64,000 nt of DNA from Haliscomenobacter sp. (GTDB lineage: Bacteria > Bacteroidota > Bacteroidia > Chitinophagales > Saprospiraceae): positions 496,001 through 560,000 of the forward strand of contig JADJHZ010000002.1 in the NCBI GenBank assembly GCA_016707205.1, in the 5' to 3' direction. The position numbers and the translations under genes are program-made. Shown piece after piece: positions 27,235 to 38,234 of the stretch. The stretch's first letter is position 1. Each line of letters begins with the position of its first letter. Below the pieces are notes generated by a model. The model did no database searches. It saw only the letters and a list, made by a program, of their open reading frames with translations, and was not told the DNA's origin.

Positions 27235-28277
27235 TTATCCTGTTATTTTGGATGTGGGTTTAATAAAAATGAGGTTGGCCTGGGACCTCCTGATAGCGAC
27301 CGTGGCGCCCATGACTTGGTACGCGACGGGGTCTCCGGCAGCGCTGGCAAATGCAGCATGGATCAGGGTGCCGGGCACAATGCCAAGGTCCATCAGCCGC
27401 CGGCGCTGCTGACCTCTGCAGGAAGGCGAAATAGTCTGGATTTCGGCAGTTTCTCCGAGTTTCAGGGTGGATAAGGCGGCGTATTTTTCTTTGAGGGGCT
27501 CGCGTTCTTTCAGGCTTTCGACGGTAATATTGGAGGCAAAAAGCGGTGTCAGGACGCATTCCTCTCCGTTAGCGGCAAATTGGATTCGGTCTTCCGAAAC
27601 GTCCATGATATAGATTTGCATGCCCGGATAAAGACCCAGGGCAAGGATTTGAGCATAGATAGCGCCAGGTTCATCTTCGATATGGACGATTCGGCCAAGC
27701 TCGCCCTCCTTCAGCGCGCTAAGCGGTTTGCCCGTGTAAGCGGGCAATTCGCCCCGGGAGGAGGGAATGGGGTCGCCATGGGGGTCGAAGACCGGGTTTC
27801 CAATCTGGGCGGCAAGCAAGTCGGCGGCTTCCAGCGACATGCTGTGTTCTTTGAGGTCAGCCCGCCCATGCCATTCCTTGTTGGCAACCCTGTTTCATCT
27901 GCCAGATAGCGTTCCCAGATGCGGTGCACGCGGATAATGCGGAGCGCATACGAACGCCCGGCATCGGTGAGCTTGAGCATGTCTTCCTGAAACTGAACCA
28001 AGCCTATTGAACGCAGGCTCTCGACCAGCCGGGCTGCCTTGTCGGTGGAAATGTGCAAATAGCCCGCGAAGCCGTTCAGCCGGATCGGAATGCCTTTATA
28101 TTCGGAATCAAAGAGGAACTTCAGGGCATCTTCCAGAAGAACCCGCTGGGCATTGGCTTTCCCCACCGACCAAATGGCGAGCAGTCCTTTTTGCGGCCAA
28201 AACAACAGCCCCAGCAAAAGGAGCACCAGTAGCCCGGTGGTAAGGGCAAAAGCCGGTTGAATCGCAAGCGTCGTCAT
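27235..28277 (-). CDS. Membrane-anchored DtxR-type regulator fused to two FeoA domains, one frameshift
   Basis: This is an unusual fusion in the iron operon. An N-terminal membrane helix (LTTGLLVLLLLGLLFWPQKG) is followed by a DtxR-like winged-helix region (DALKFLFDSEY, LRSIGLVQFQEDMLKLTDAG) and the dimerisation/metal region ending GNPVFDPHGDPIP. Two FeoA SH3-like domains come next: PLSALKEGELGRIVHI and LSTLKLGETAEIQTI, the latter with RRRLMDLGIVPGT. The frame breaks at the CCC run 27888-27890; adding one base gives ETGVANKEWHGRADLKEHSMS, continuous with the family. The protein is about 348 aa. A helix at the N-terminus would hold the DNA-binding-like domain at the membrane beside FeoB. Confidence 0.82.
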
Positions 28278-28286
28278 GGCTGGGTT

Positions 28287-28949
28287 TTATATTTTTTCTA
28301 CAAAAACGTGTTCTGCAAACTTCTTCGATACGGTGTAGGCGCTTCCTTCGGTTTCAATGGTCATCGACCCGTCGAATTCCTGGATTTCGGCGATCCGTAT
28401 CCGGGTGCTCAGCGCCAGGCCTATGCGGGAAACGTATTGCAGGAAGGGCGCTGAACTATCCCGGACGGAGGTCAGGCGGCAGCTGTCGCCTACCTGAAGG
28501 GAGGCCAGGGTGATTTGAGGCTCCCGGCTGTATTCTCCCAACTCATTCGGAATGGCGGCGCCGTGGGGGTCGCGTTTGGGATACCCCAGAAATTTGTCTA
28601 ATTCGGAAATGAGTTTAGACGACTGGATGTGCTCCAGTTGCTCAGCGACTTCATGCACTTCGTCCCAGGTGAAATTCATGTGTTTGAAAAGGAAGGTCTC
28701 CCAAAGACGGTGCTTGCGGATCAGGCGAACGGCCATAGACTTGCCGCTTTCGGTAAGCGAAAGTTTGCCATACTTTTCGTAGGCTACCAGGTCTTTGGCT
28801 TTGAGTTTTTTTAGCATGTTATGGACCGATGCGGGCGACAAGCCCAGGTATTCTGCCACCTGGTTGGTGCCGGCCTTATCGGATTCGTTTTCCATGCTCA
28901 GGTGGAATAAGGCTTTCAGGTAGTCTTCCTCCGTTTTGGTGAGCGTCAT
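28287..28949 (-). CDS. DtxR/MntR family metal-dependent transcriptional regulator
   Basis: This is a metal-activated repressor. The N-terminal winged helix (EEDYLKALFHLSMENE, TNQVAEYLGLSPASVHNMLKKLK) is followed by the dimerisation/metal domain (HEVAEQLEHIQSSKL and YPKRDPHGAAIP) and a FeoA-like SH3 domain (ITLASLQVGDSCRL). The start at 28949 (ATG before TLTKTEEDYL) is preferred over an upstream TTG at 28970. A near-perfect palindrome lies 12 bp upstream of this start, suggesting autoregulation. It is the first gene of the four-gene iron operon. Whether iron or manganese is the co-repressor cannot be read from sequence; the context favours iron. Confidence 0.9.
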   Translation of the reverse strand: MTLTKTEEDYLKALFHLSMENESDKAGTNQVAEYLGLSPASVHNMLKKLKAKDLVAYEKYGKLSLTESGKSMAVRLIRKHRLWETFLFKHMNFTWDEVHEVAEQLEHIQSSKLISELDKFLGYPKRDPHGAAIPNELGEYSREPQITLASLQVGDSCRLTSVRDSSAPFLQYVSRIGLALSTRIRIAEIQEFDGSMTIETEGSAYTVSKKFAEHVFVEKI

Positions 28950-28961
28950 TGGTGTATTTTT

Positions 28962-28977
28962 GTTAGACAAATCTAAC
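28962..28977. promoter_or_regulatory. Predicted DtxR-type operator of the feo operon
   Basis: GTTAGACAAATCTAAC has inverted arms GTTAGA and TCTAAC. It lies 12 bp before the preferred regulator start. A copy differing at one position precedes the TonB receptor gene (inside 31305-31326). Size and symmetry fit DtxR/IdeR-like sites; binding is inferred. Confidence 0.65.
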
Positions 28978-29020
28978 TTATTTTTTTAATATAATCAATT
29001 TTTTAATAAAAAGGATCTTA

Positions 29021-31260
29021 TTATGGAGAAAGGGAAAACCGCATTCCTAAAAAGCCCCGAATACCTTGCACGGGGGCATAGTTATAACTTGGATCAAAGG
29101 TGTAGCCAAAAGGGTTGTTTATGGGGTCGTCTACGAGGCGGTCGAAGGGGTCGAACGGACGTAAAATAGGGTCTTGAGGAACGAAATGGAGGAAGTTTTT
29201 GACGCCGCCGAAGAGCTCGAAGCCGGATCGGAATTTTCTGGAAATCTGGAAATTCAGGAGCGCAAACCAGGGGCTGTACGCAGGCCGGAAGTCATGGGGT
29301 ACAACCGGAAGGCGTTGGGGGCCGTACCAGTTACCATTCAGGTCGAAGGTAATTTGGGATGTTGGATGGGTATAGCTTAGAAGGAAGGTCCCCGACCATT
29401 TGGGGGCCCGGATTTGGGTCGATTTTTCTCGGTCGTCGTTTAAAGAGAAAACGTCCATAAAGGTGAGGCCCATGTTGAGGGTCAGGGGCGTTCCATCGGA
29501 ATAATTGCCCTGAAGGGTTATTCCCCTGGAATGGGCGCTCCCATCGAGATTAGCATAGATGATTTTCTGTGGGTCGGTATCGTAATCTGGCAGGATGCGG
29601 TTAGAAAACCAGGTATAAAAGGCCGTGGCGTCGAGGTCGAGAAAGAAGCGTTTGGAAGGGATCTTCAGGTTGTAATTAAGTGTGCTGCTCCAGGAGCGTT
29701 CGGGGTTGAGGTTGCTCCGGATGACGACTTCGCGGGCGCCGCTAAGCGCTGCGTGGTCTTCGGTAAACAGACTGACCACCCGGAATCCGCTTCCTGTGCT
29801 CCAGCGCAGGCTTTGATTTGCGCTCAGATGCTGATGGAAGGCGATGCGCGGAGACCAAATGGCGCCGTGATCGGGGTGCCAGTCGAGACGGATACCGGTG
29901 AGCAAGTCGTTGTGGTTGGGGAACTTCCATTCGCTTTGGGCAAATGCACCGGGTAGCCAGGTACGGCTGGGGAAGGCCGTTGCAGGGTATTGTCGTCATA
30001 AAACGAATAACGCATGGCTACTCCGGCGAGGAGGTGATGCCGGGCAAAGCTTTGTTCATATACATTTGCCCAAAGGCGATGCTTGACGTGCGTTGTAGGC
30101 ATGGATGCCGTAGTAGGAATCCTGGTTGTGGAAGGCATAAGATGCCTGGATGAACACGGGGACTGCGCCAGGGAGTTGGTACGTCCCAAATGCTTCCAGC
30201 CGGTTCGTATAGATACTTTCGCCATAAATCACGTCACCTCCTCGGAAACCGGGGTTCCACTCCAGTTCTCCTCCCCAGCGGTCTTCCCGAACGAACCGGG
30301 CGCCTAACTGGGCCATTTGGTTGTCCGGCCTGTTCCATTGCCATTTGTTAAACAGGGAAAGCCTTTTTTGCAAGGCAAGGTCGGTGAACCCATCCTGGTT
30401 GTGGTCCACCCGGTTTTGGAACATAAATCCATTTGCGCCCCAGAGGGCCGAGGTCTTTTGTCCAATCTTGGTTTTCCAGCCGGCATCGGCATTCCATTCA
30501 CCCCAACTGGTGGTGAATATTTCCAAAGCCAACCGGGGGGCTTGATCCGGGTTTTTAGTAATTATATTGATTTGACCCGCCATGGCTTCCGATCCGTAAA
30601 GGCTCCCAGCTGGGCCTTTGACCACTTCGATTCGGTCGATCAAGCTATTGGGGATACCCATTAGTCCGTATACGGCGCCCAAACCGCTAACAATCGGCAT
30701 TCCATCGAGCAGCACCTGGGTATAGACCCCGTCCATACCGTTGATCTGGATATCCCCGGTATTGCAAACGTTGCAGTTCAGCACTGGCTGTATCCCACTG
30801 AGCATGCCGACGGATTCAAACAGATTAGGAGTGGGGTTTCGCAAAAACAATTTGGAAGAAATTAGTTCTACTGGAATGGCGCTATTGGAGCGCCGGATTT
30901 CGCGCATTGTGCCAGTGATGACAACTTCATCCATAGGCATTAAGGCAAGGTGGAACGTGAGGGTGGTCGCAGAACCAGCGTCGGCAAGCGCTTTTTCCTT
31001 TGCGGAAAGAAACCAACATAGGAGGCTTCCACTTCGAGTTCGCCGGACGGTAGGTTTTTTAGCTCCACGGTTCCTAGCGAGTCGGTGGCCCCCCCAATAT
31101 GCAACCCGGGTAAATACACCGTAGCGAGAGGGAGGGGCAGGCCGTCCTCCGAAAGGACGGTGCATCGAAGTGTTGCCAGGGGCATTTGAGCTGCCGATAG
31201 AGCTGGAAAGGCAAAACAAGTGAGGTATGCGATAAGGCGATTGAATTTCACAAGAGGCAT
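29021..31260 (-). CDS. TonB-dependent receptor, probably iron-regulated, frameshifted
   Basis: This is an outer-membrane importer. A signal peptide (FPALSAAQ) is followed by a carboxypeptidase-like regulatory domain (GLPLPLATVYLPGLHIGG, LPSGELEVEASYVGF). The plug begins MDEVVITGTMREI and contains NCNVCNTGDIQINGMDG and VEVVKGPAGSLYGSEAMAGQINIITKN. The barrel ends GMRFSLSP. At least three frame changes occur (near 31000, 30080 and 29880), each joining family-like segments. Restored length is about 745 aa. The operator shared with the feo operon lies 45 bp upstream, pointing to metal-repressed uptake. Substrate (siderophore, heme or metal) unknown; the CNVC plug motif is noteworthy. Confidence 0.85.
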
Positions 31261-31304
31261 ATTAGGATATTGTAACTTATCTATAGAAGTATAATAAAAT
31301 ATTT

Positions 31305-31326
31305 AAAGTTAGACAAAACTAACTTT
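31305..31326. promoter_or_regulatory. Predicted DtxR-type operator of the TonB receptor
   Basis: The 22-bp element has perfect 8-bp arms AAAGTTAG and CTAACTTT around ACAAAA. Its central 16 bases, GTTAGACAAAACTAAC, match the feo operator at 15 of 16 positions. It sits 45 bp upstream of the receptor start. Confidence 0.65.
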
Positions 31327-31419
31327 AAAATTATGACAAGTCAAGTCCCTAATGAAAAAGGGGGCGAGAAAAGAGCCCTTTTCAGCTCGCACGGATTCCC
31401 ATCGCAACAAGTTTATTAA

Positions 31420-31782
31420 CTATTCCGATTCCTCCTGTTCCAGGTGGAGGATGTGGAGCACCCGATGGGCCAGGGGCGCCACGACAATCGCTGTGATGCT
31501 CAGAAAGGCAATGCCGCTATATAAGGCATAAAAGGAGGAAAATAGCTTAGCTGCAGGGGCGGTTAGAACGGACACCGGTCCCATGCCGGTGAGGATCATA
31601 CAGGCATTGTAGAAGCTATCGAGCCAGCTCAGACCTGCAAAAAAATGGTATCCTGCCATTCCCAGTCCAATAGAAAAAGCGACCAGTGAGGTGGAAAGCA
31701 AGCCATAGCGGAACATTCGGCCCAGAAAGGAGTGAAAAGGCAGGAGTTGTTGTTTTCTATGTTCCAGTTTCATTTTTTCCAT
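31420..31782 (-). CDS. Small membrane protein resembling a two-helix channel pore
   Basis: This is a 120-aa protein with two or three membrane segments: FRYGLLSTSLVAFSIGLGMAGYHF, a re-entrant-like FYNACMILTGMGPVSVLT, and LYSGIAFLSITAIVVAPLAHRVLH. The layout (helix, WLDSFYNACMILTGMG loop, helix) resembles the pore domain of two-helix ion channels, with TGMGP where potassium channels have TVGYG. It is therefore probably not a potassium channel of the usual selectivity. It ends with an acidic tail (LEQEESE). It is followed 54 bp... upstream-to-downstream by the large sensor gene on the same strand, and no operon partner is clear. Confidence 0.55.
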   Translation of the reverse strand: MEKMKLEHRKQQLLPFHSFLGRMFRYGLLSTSLVAFSIGLGMAGYHFFAGLSWLDSFYNACMILTGMGPVSVLTAPAAKLFSSFYALYSGIAFLSITAIVVAPLAHRVLHILHLEQEESE

Positions 31783-31835
31783 GCGTAACCTATTTAATCT
31801 GGTCTGAAATCGAACATTCTATTGGGTGGCTTCCA

Positions 31836-34813
31836 TTAGTAATTCATGAGGAACTGGTTGAGGTTGGTGCTGGGGTCGATGCCCAGTTTTTTCCTAAGCC
31901 GGTAGCGGTTGGTCTCTACGCTGCGGATGGAAATATTCATCAGGGAAGCGATTTCCTTGCTGGTGAGGTTCATGCGCAGGTAGGTGCACATTTTATAGTC
32001 GTTGGGGCTGAGGTCTTTGAATTCTTCGGTCAGGCGTTTATAAAAATGGGCATGCACCTGATCAAAATTTTTTATAAAATCCTGCCAATTGGCATCAACA
32101 TCCGCGTTCTTATCGGTCAATTTCAGGATTTGTCTGAGTTCTTTTTTGACCTCCGGGTGGTCATTCAGTTTGTGTTCCAGCCGGTGCACGACGGCGTTGA
32201 TTTCCGAGATCAGTTCATTTTTATTCACCAGGTGGTACGTAAAGGAAGTGAGTTCCTGGTTTTTGAAATGAAGTTCGGTCATCAGTTTTTCGTTCTGGAG
32301 TTTGGTGACTCTCTTCTTTGGAAGCTTCGGCATAGATAAGATGTTCTTCTTCCCGTTTTTTGGTTGTTTCCAGAAGGTGGGATCGTTCGCGTTCGTGCTT
32401 TTTGCGCTGCCGCCTGGTAATAAAATAGGGGATGGAGAACAGCAATGCGACGATCAATACCGTCGCGGCAACTTCATACCAGGGCCGGACGATCCGGATG
32501 TTTATTTCGACCGGAGGGCTTTCGATCCCGGTTTGGTTTTTGGCTTTTACGAGGAGGGTATACCGGCCCGGAGGAAGTTTGGAATAAACTACGTTAGGAG
32601 AGCTATTCCATGCCGACCATTCCCGGTCGCTTCCTTTGAGGAAATAACGGTAGCTGATCAAGTCTTTTTTCCCTGTGCTGTTTACCGAGAAATGAAAGGT
32701 AAAACTATGGTGCTTTTTCTTAAAACGGAAACTGAGGAGTTTCTGTCCCAGATGGCCGGTGTAAAAAATGCTGTCTGACCCACTGTTTAGAATGGCTTTT
32801 GACAGAAAAACCTGGGCTGCGGAGGTGTCCTCCATATATCGGGCGGGGTCAAAAAACAGAAAGCCTTTTTCAGTGGGGAAAATCACATTGTTTTTGTCTA
32901 TAGTAAGCACCGATTCAAATCCCCCCGGCAGGACGCCGGTTATATCGTCGATCGGATAAACCGAATAAGAAGGGATAAAGGTTTTTTCAGGTACCAGCAG
33001 ATAGGACCCGCTAGCATTTCCATACCAGATATTCTTGTAGTCGTCCTGGATCAGGAACAGGATACCGGCATCCGCACGGACGTGCGGGGCCAATTCCAGG
33101 TAGGGTTCCGATTTATGGGTTATTGGGTTGTATTGGTAAAAGTGTTCCTGATCGCAAAGCAGGATGCGCTGATTAATATCAAAGAACAGATATCTCAGGG
33201 TTTTATTCATTTCGTTTTGGTGGGAATACTTTCTGGGCTCCAAATCCGGATCGAAAACATCTTCCCTGAGAATCAGGAACACTCCCCGGTAGGGGTGGTC
33301 AATCCAGACATTTTTGGTGGCATCCAGGGGAGATAATACGCGAACTTTCGACGAAATTTCTGGTGATATGCTTTGCGCCCAAAGGGTTCCTTTTTTTTCG
33401 AAAAGGATTAGTCCTTTATAATAGCCTGCCAGTGCGTGCTGTTCGTCGATGGCAACAAATTTCCAGACGCCCATTAAATCGGAAATTTTGATGCAGGAGG
33501 CGCCTTCGATTTGAAACGCGCCATTGTGGTGCCCCATGAGCAGCTGTTGACCGATCTGGTTGAGGCCCCAAACCTGGCCGCGGGCATTGGGAATTTCCTC
33601 TGCTTTATTTTTTTCTTCGAGGAAATAATGTTTCTTCCAGGGGATGGTATACAAGCCTCCGTTGGTGCCAAAATAAAGGTTGTCTTTAAACAGAGCGACG
33701 GCGCTACCCGCTCCTTCCAGTTCGCCATCCGGGAAATAGGCCCGGAAAGGGGAGCTCAACCCGACCAGGTCCAGGCCGTTGTCCAATCCGAGCCAGATAT
33801 TGCCGTCGTGGTCGCCTGCGATGCTGAGAACCGTGTTGTTTTGAAGGCCGTTTTTCTTGTTGAGGTGCTGCTCAATGCGTTTTTGCTGGTCGATTATGAC
33901 CATGCCGTTGAAAGAGGTTCCGATGAGTACGCGGCCATCCGGCATCAAGGCGGAACAGTAGATGATGTTCTTCCGCAGGAATTCGTCGTTATTGGTCTTC
34001 CAGGTTTCGAATCCATTAGCTGTTTCCAGGAAGATCCCGTTGTTGATGGTCGTGATCAGGATAGAACCATCCTGGAGGTTCAGCACCCCGGATATCCGGC
34101 CTTTATCAAAAACGGCATTTTTATTTCTAGGTTTAAAGGCGCCCTGGTCAAAATAGTAGAGCTGGTTTGTTCCGTCCTGAACGACGATTTGGTTCCCCCA
34201 CTTGCCGATGCAATTGAGCGGACGGCCTTTTCCGAAGAGATTAAATACCTTCTGGCCGTCATAGCGGAACACTTGGTTGTCGGTCCGAAAGAAAACACCC
34301 TCATTCGTCACCAGGATATCCCAGACGTCTTCAATAGAGGAGTTGTTTTCCTGGATGAGCGGAAGCAGGGGAGTGGTAGCGCAAGGCGCCGTTTGGGCTA
34401 GGGCTAAAACCGAACTCGCCCTGGCCGCCTACGAAGATCCTTCCTCGAGGGTCAACGGCGACGGAGCGGACGATGGTCCCGTTGGGAAGTGGATGCAATT
34501 CCCAGTTATATCCATCAAAAACGAGTAGTCCCGAGTTATTGGCAAAAAATGTGTATCCAAAGGAATCTTCGGCAATATCCCAGGTTTGAGCGCCTGATCG
34601 AATTTCCTTTTTAAAGAAATTCATCACGGGTGGGTCCCCCAGGTTGGTTGGCTGCCCGGACATTCCTGGCGGATAAAGAGGGCCTAAAAAAAGCATGATG
34701 GCAAACTTGCAGAGGAGGACCTTTGCGAATGGCCCAAGGTATGGCACGAGACTCGCCGGTTGAATGCGCGGAATAAGTATTCGCTTCGGAAGAATTTGCC
34801 ATTTATCGTACAT
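31836..34813 (-). CDS. Membrane-spanning propeller/Y_Y_Y/LuxR-type HTH regulator, frameshifted
   Basis: This is a one-component transmembrane regulator of about 990 aa after repair. An N-terminal hydrophobic segment (near LLCKFAIMLFLGPL) targets it to the membrane. The periplasmic part has propeller repeats (AEDSFGYTFFANNSGLLVFDG, AGDHDGNIWLGLDNGLDL) and a Y_Y_Y domain (YRYFLKGSDREWSAW, LPPGRYTLLVKAKN). One membrane helix (AATVLIVALLFSIPYFI) leads to a coiled coil and a LuxR-type HTH (LTSKEIASLMNISIRSVETNRYRLRKKLG). No kinase domain is present. Frame breaks lie near 34360 and 32315 (AAA run, one base extra). It is divergent from susC, so it is the likely local regulator of the glucan locus. 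The N-terminal start is uncertain. Confidence 0.8.
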
Positions 34814-35107
34814 ATGTAGTACTTCTTTGTTCGAAAAGTAGTAGTAATGACGTAGTGAATTTACGTGTTTTCTATTAATTCCTTCCAATCTTTGTAAGGT
34901 GTGGCATTCAGAATATTATTGGGCCACTTCTATCATAATCCAAAAATTACGCGACTAATGTGCGATTTTTTTTCTGTTTTGCCGGAATTTTCATCACCGG
35001 TTTGTAGAATTTAAATCACCCCTATGGCAGGCTTTTGTAATGGCAGCGTAGGGTGTGTCGTGGTATTTCCTGGTGTTCACTATTTAACTAAATAAACCAT
35101 TCACCAC
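34814..35107. other. Divergent promoter region of the glucan locus
   Basis: This 294-bp AT-rich region lies between the regulator and susC and should hold both promoters and the regulator's target. No clear long palindrome was seen. An in-frame ATG at 34888 could extend the regulator by 25 residues into this region. Confidence 0.5.
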
Positions 35108-38100
35108 ATGTTTAAGGAACTGACAAAAAACTTGCTTGTGTTGGCATTGGTGTTGGTGGCTTCATTTACCTACGCCCAGCGTACGGTAAGTGGAACTGTA
35201 ACCGACTCAAAAACCAATGAATCTTTGATCGGAGCCAATGTGCTCGTGAAAGGATCTACTGAAGGGACTGTTACCGATTTGGATGGAAAGTATTCTTTGG
35301 CCATTCCTGCAGGGCCCGTTACGCTCGTTTTTTCGTACACCGGCTTTGAAGACAAGGAAGTCGAAGTGGGCGCCAGCGATATCGTTGACGTGGCCATGAC
35401 GGAAGGGCTTGTTCTGGACGAGGTGGTCGTCGTAGGGTACGGCATCCAGAAAAAGAGTGTCGTCACCGGGGCGATTTCAAGCGTGAAGAGCCGGGATCTG
35501 GAAAAGGTACCCAACGGCCGGGTGGAGCAGTCGCTCCAGGGCCGGGTAGCCGGGGTAACCATCGCGCAGAACTCGGGACAGCCGGGATCGTCCTCTACCA
35601 TCCGGGTAAGGGGCGTTACGACCTTCGGCGGCGGCAATAACCCGCTATGGGTGATTGACGGCGTCGTCGTGGATGCAGGGGCTATTGGCTACTTGAACCA
35701 GAGCGACATCGAGTCTATCGAAGTGCTCAAAGATGCGGCTTCCTCCGCGATTTACGGTACCCGGGCTGCTACCGGCGTTATCCTCGTGACGACGAAAAAA
35801 GGAAAAGCAGGCCAGCTGAACGTGAATTACAACGGATTTATCGGCTCTTCGTCTCCAGCAAAGGTGCTCCAATTGCTCAATGCTTCTCAGTACGCTGCCC
35901 TGCTGAACGAACGCTCGATTGCGGGCGGAGGCAGCCCGATTTTCCCTAGCGTCAACCTCGGTACAGGCACCGACTGGCAGAAAGAAATTTTCAACAAAAG
36001 TGCGTTCCGGCACAACAACGAACTGAGCCTGAGCGGCGGAAACGACAAATCTACCTTCTACGTTTCCTTTGGATTACAGGAACAGGAAGGGATCGTTGCA
36101 TCGGAAATTTCCAACTACGACAAGCAGAACTTCCGGATCAACTCCACCCACAAAATCTCGAAGGTTTTCACCTTCGACAGACGCTGGGGTACACCCACCA
36201 GAAGTCTATCGGGATCGGCGGGATGGATGAGTACGGCGGCGTACTGAGTTCGGCGATCAACCTCGACCCAATCACTCCGGTCGTGGTTACCGACCCTGCC
36301 CTTGCCAATGCAGCGCCTTATAGCGTTAACCCGGTCATCCGCAACGAGGCAGGGCAACCTTACGGGATTTCGTCTTTGGTGGGCCAGGAAATGCGCAACC
36401 CTCTGGCCTATATGGAAACCCGCAAAGGGGCATTCGATTGGTCGGATGACTTTGTCGGCAACGCGTACCTGGAAGCGGCAATCACTAAAAACCTGACCTT
36501 CCGCACTACGGGAGGCGGCAAGAAAGCCTTTTGGGGCGGACAGGGGTTCACGCCGGTATTTTACCTGAGCGCTACCAGCCGCACGTCTCAAAACAGCTAC
36601 TACAAATCCGAAAACACCGTATTCAACTGGAACGTGGAAAACACGCTGACTTTCTCGCAGAACTTTGGCGATCATAGCGTCAACCTCCTTCTTGGCCAGG
36701 CGGCTTATATGGAAAACAACGGCGGCGGGAGTAGCACCACGATGTTCAACCTGCCGGTCAATGGCTACGAGGACGCGTCGTTCAACTTCGATATTCCTCA
36801 ATCCAGCCGTTCTACTGGCTCCTACGACATGGTGCGGCATAAAGTCACCTCCTTGTTCTCGCGCTTGAACTACAACTACAAAGAAAAATACCTGCTGACA
36901 GGGATTATTCGCAGGGATGGTTCTTCCCGGTTTGGTACCAACAACAAATACGGGGTGTTCCCGTCGGTTTCTTTGGGTTGGGTGGTTACCAACGAGGATT
37001 TCTGGATGCCAAACGACATCGTCACCTTGCTCAAAATCCGCGGCGGTTACGGCGTGGTAGGGAACGACGCCATCCGCGATTTCGGGTATTTGTCCTACCG
37101 TAGCGGGCGGCTTCAACTACACCGTTGGAAACTCGGGGATCATCACGACCGGATATTCCCCCCACCTCGCTGGATAACCCCGACCTGAAGCTGGGAAGAA
37201 ACCGCTCAGACCAATATCGGGTTCGAAGCCGAGTTTTTCAACTCGTTGACACTGAACTTCGACTACTACAACAAAACCACCTCAGGGATTCTTCGCCCAG
37301 TTACTATCCCCGGGTACGTCGGGGTGTCGTCATCTCCTGTAGCCAACGTAGCCGACATGGAAAACACCGGGCTCGAGCTGGAGCTTGGGTATAACAAGCG
37401 ATTTGGCGCGGTGAACTTTTCAGCAAACGCCAACTTCGCCTATTTGAAAAATAACGTCACCTATGTCGCTTCCGACGCCGACTTTATCACCGGCGACGCG
37501 TCCTTCCAGTCGATGGGCGTGGTGACCAGGACGCAGGTTGGGCAGTCTTACAACTCTTTCTATGGCTTCCAGACCGACGGCATTTTCCAGAATGAAGCGG
37601 AGATCCAGGCATACAAGAATGCTTCGGAAGGATTGATCCAGCCGAATGCCCGCCCCGGCGACTTCCGCTGGGTGGATACCGATGGCGATGGTACGATCAC
37701 CAATGATGACAAAACCATCCTGGGTACCAACCTGCCCAAGTATACCTTTGGCCTGACGGTCAACCTCCAGTACAAGGGGTTTGATTTTATGGTTTTTGCG
37801 CAGGGCGCCGCTGGCAATAAGATCTTCCAGGGCTTGCGCCGTCTGGATATCGGAAATGGCAACTACCAGACGATTGCGCTGAGCCGCTGGACGGGCGAGG
37901 GAACATCCAACACCTACCCGCGTCTGGTGAGCAATGATCCCAACGGGAACTTCAGCAACATGTCGGACTTCTATCTGGAAGATGGAGACTACGCCCGCAT
38001 CAAGCTGGTCAGCTTGGGTATACGCTACCCGGCAGGTATCTGAGAGTGATTTCTTCTTCTGCCAAGCTTCGGTTATACGTCAATGCCGAGAACCTGTTCA

Positions 38101-38217
38101 CGTTGACCAACTACACCGGATACGATCCGGAGATCGGCGGCGGCGTATTCGGTATCGACAAAGGGTTTTACCCGCAGGCACGCGCCTTCTTGTTTGGCGC
38201 ACAAGTTCAATTTTAAC
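35108..38217 (+). CDS. susC: SusC/RagA family TonB-linked outer-membrane protein, several frameshifts
   Basis: This is the outer-membrane oligosaccharide importer that works with SusD. A signal peptide (ASFTYAQ) precedes the carboxypeptidase-like domain (VSGTVTDSKTNESLIGANVLVKG), the SusC-specific VLDEVVVVGYGIQKK, and the plug motif ATGVILVTTKKGK. The barrel continues in several frames: G at 36176 (one short), T at 37096 (extra), CCCCCC at 37158 (one extra), C at 37191 (extra) and GGG at 38016 (one short). Repair restores NPDLKWEETAQTNIGFEAEFF and a C-terminus RAFLFGAQVQF. Total length is about 1035 aa, normal for the family. susD follows 17 bp later. Confidence 0.92.
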
Positions 38218-38234
38218 CAAAAAACAGACCAATA

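Noticed and set aside
33511..34401. A 296-codon plus-strand open frame
   Set aside because: It is antisense to the propeller part of the LuxR-type regulator and has no protein features.
36115..37116. A 333-codon minus-strand open frame
   Set aside because: It is antisense to the SusC barrel, which matches the family on the plus strand after one-base repairs.
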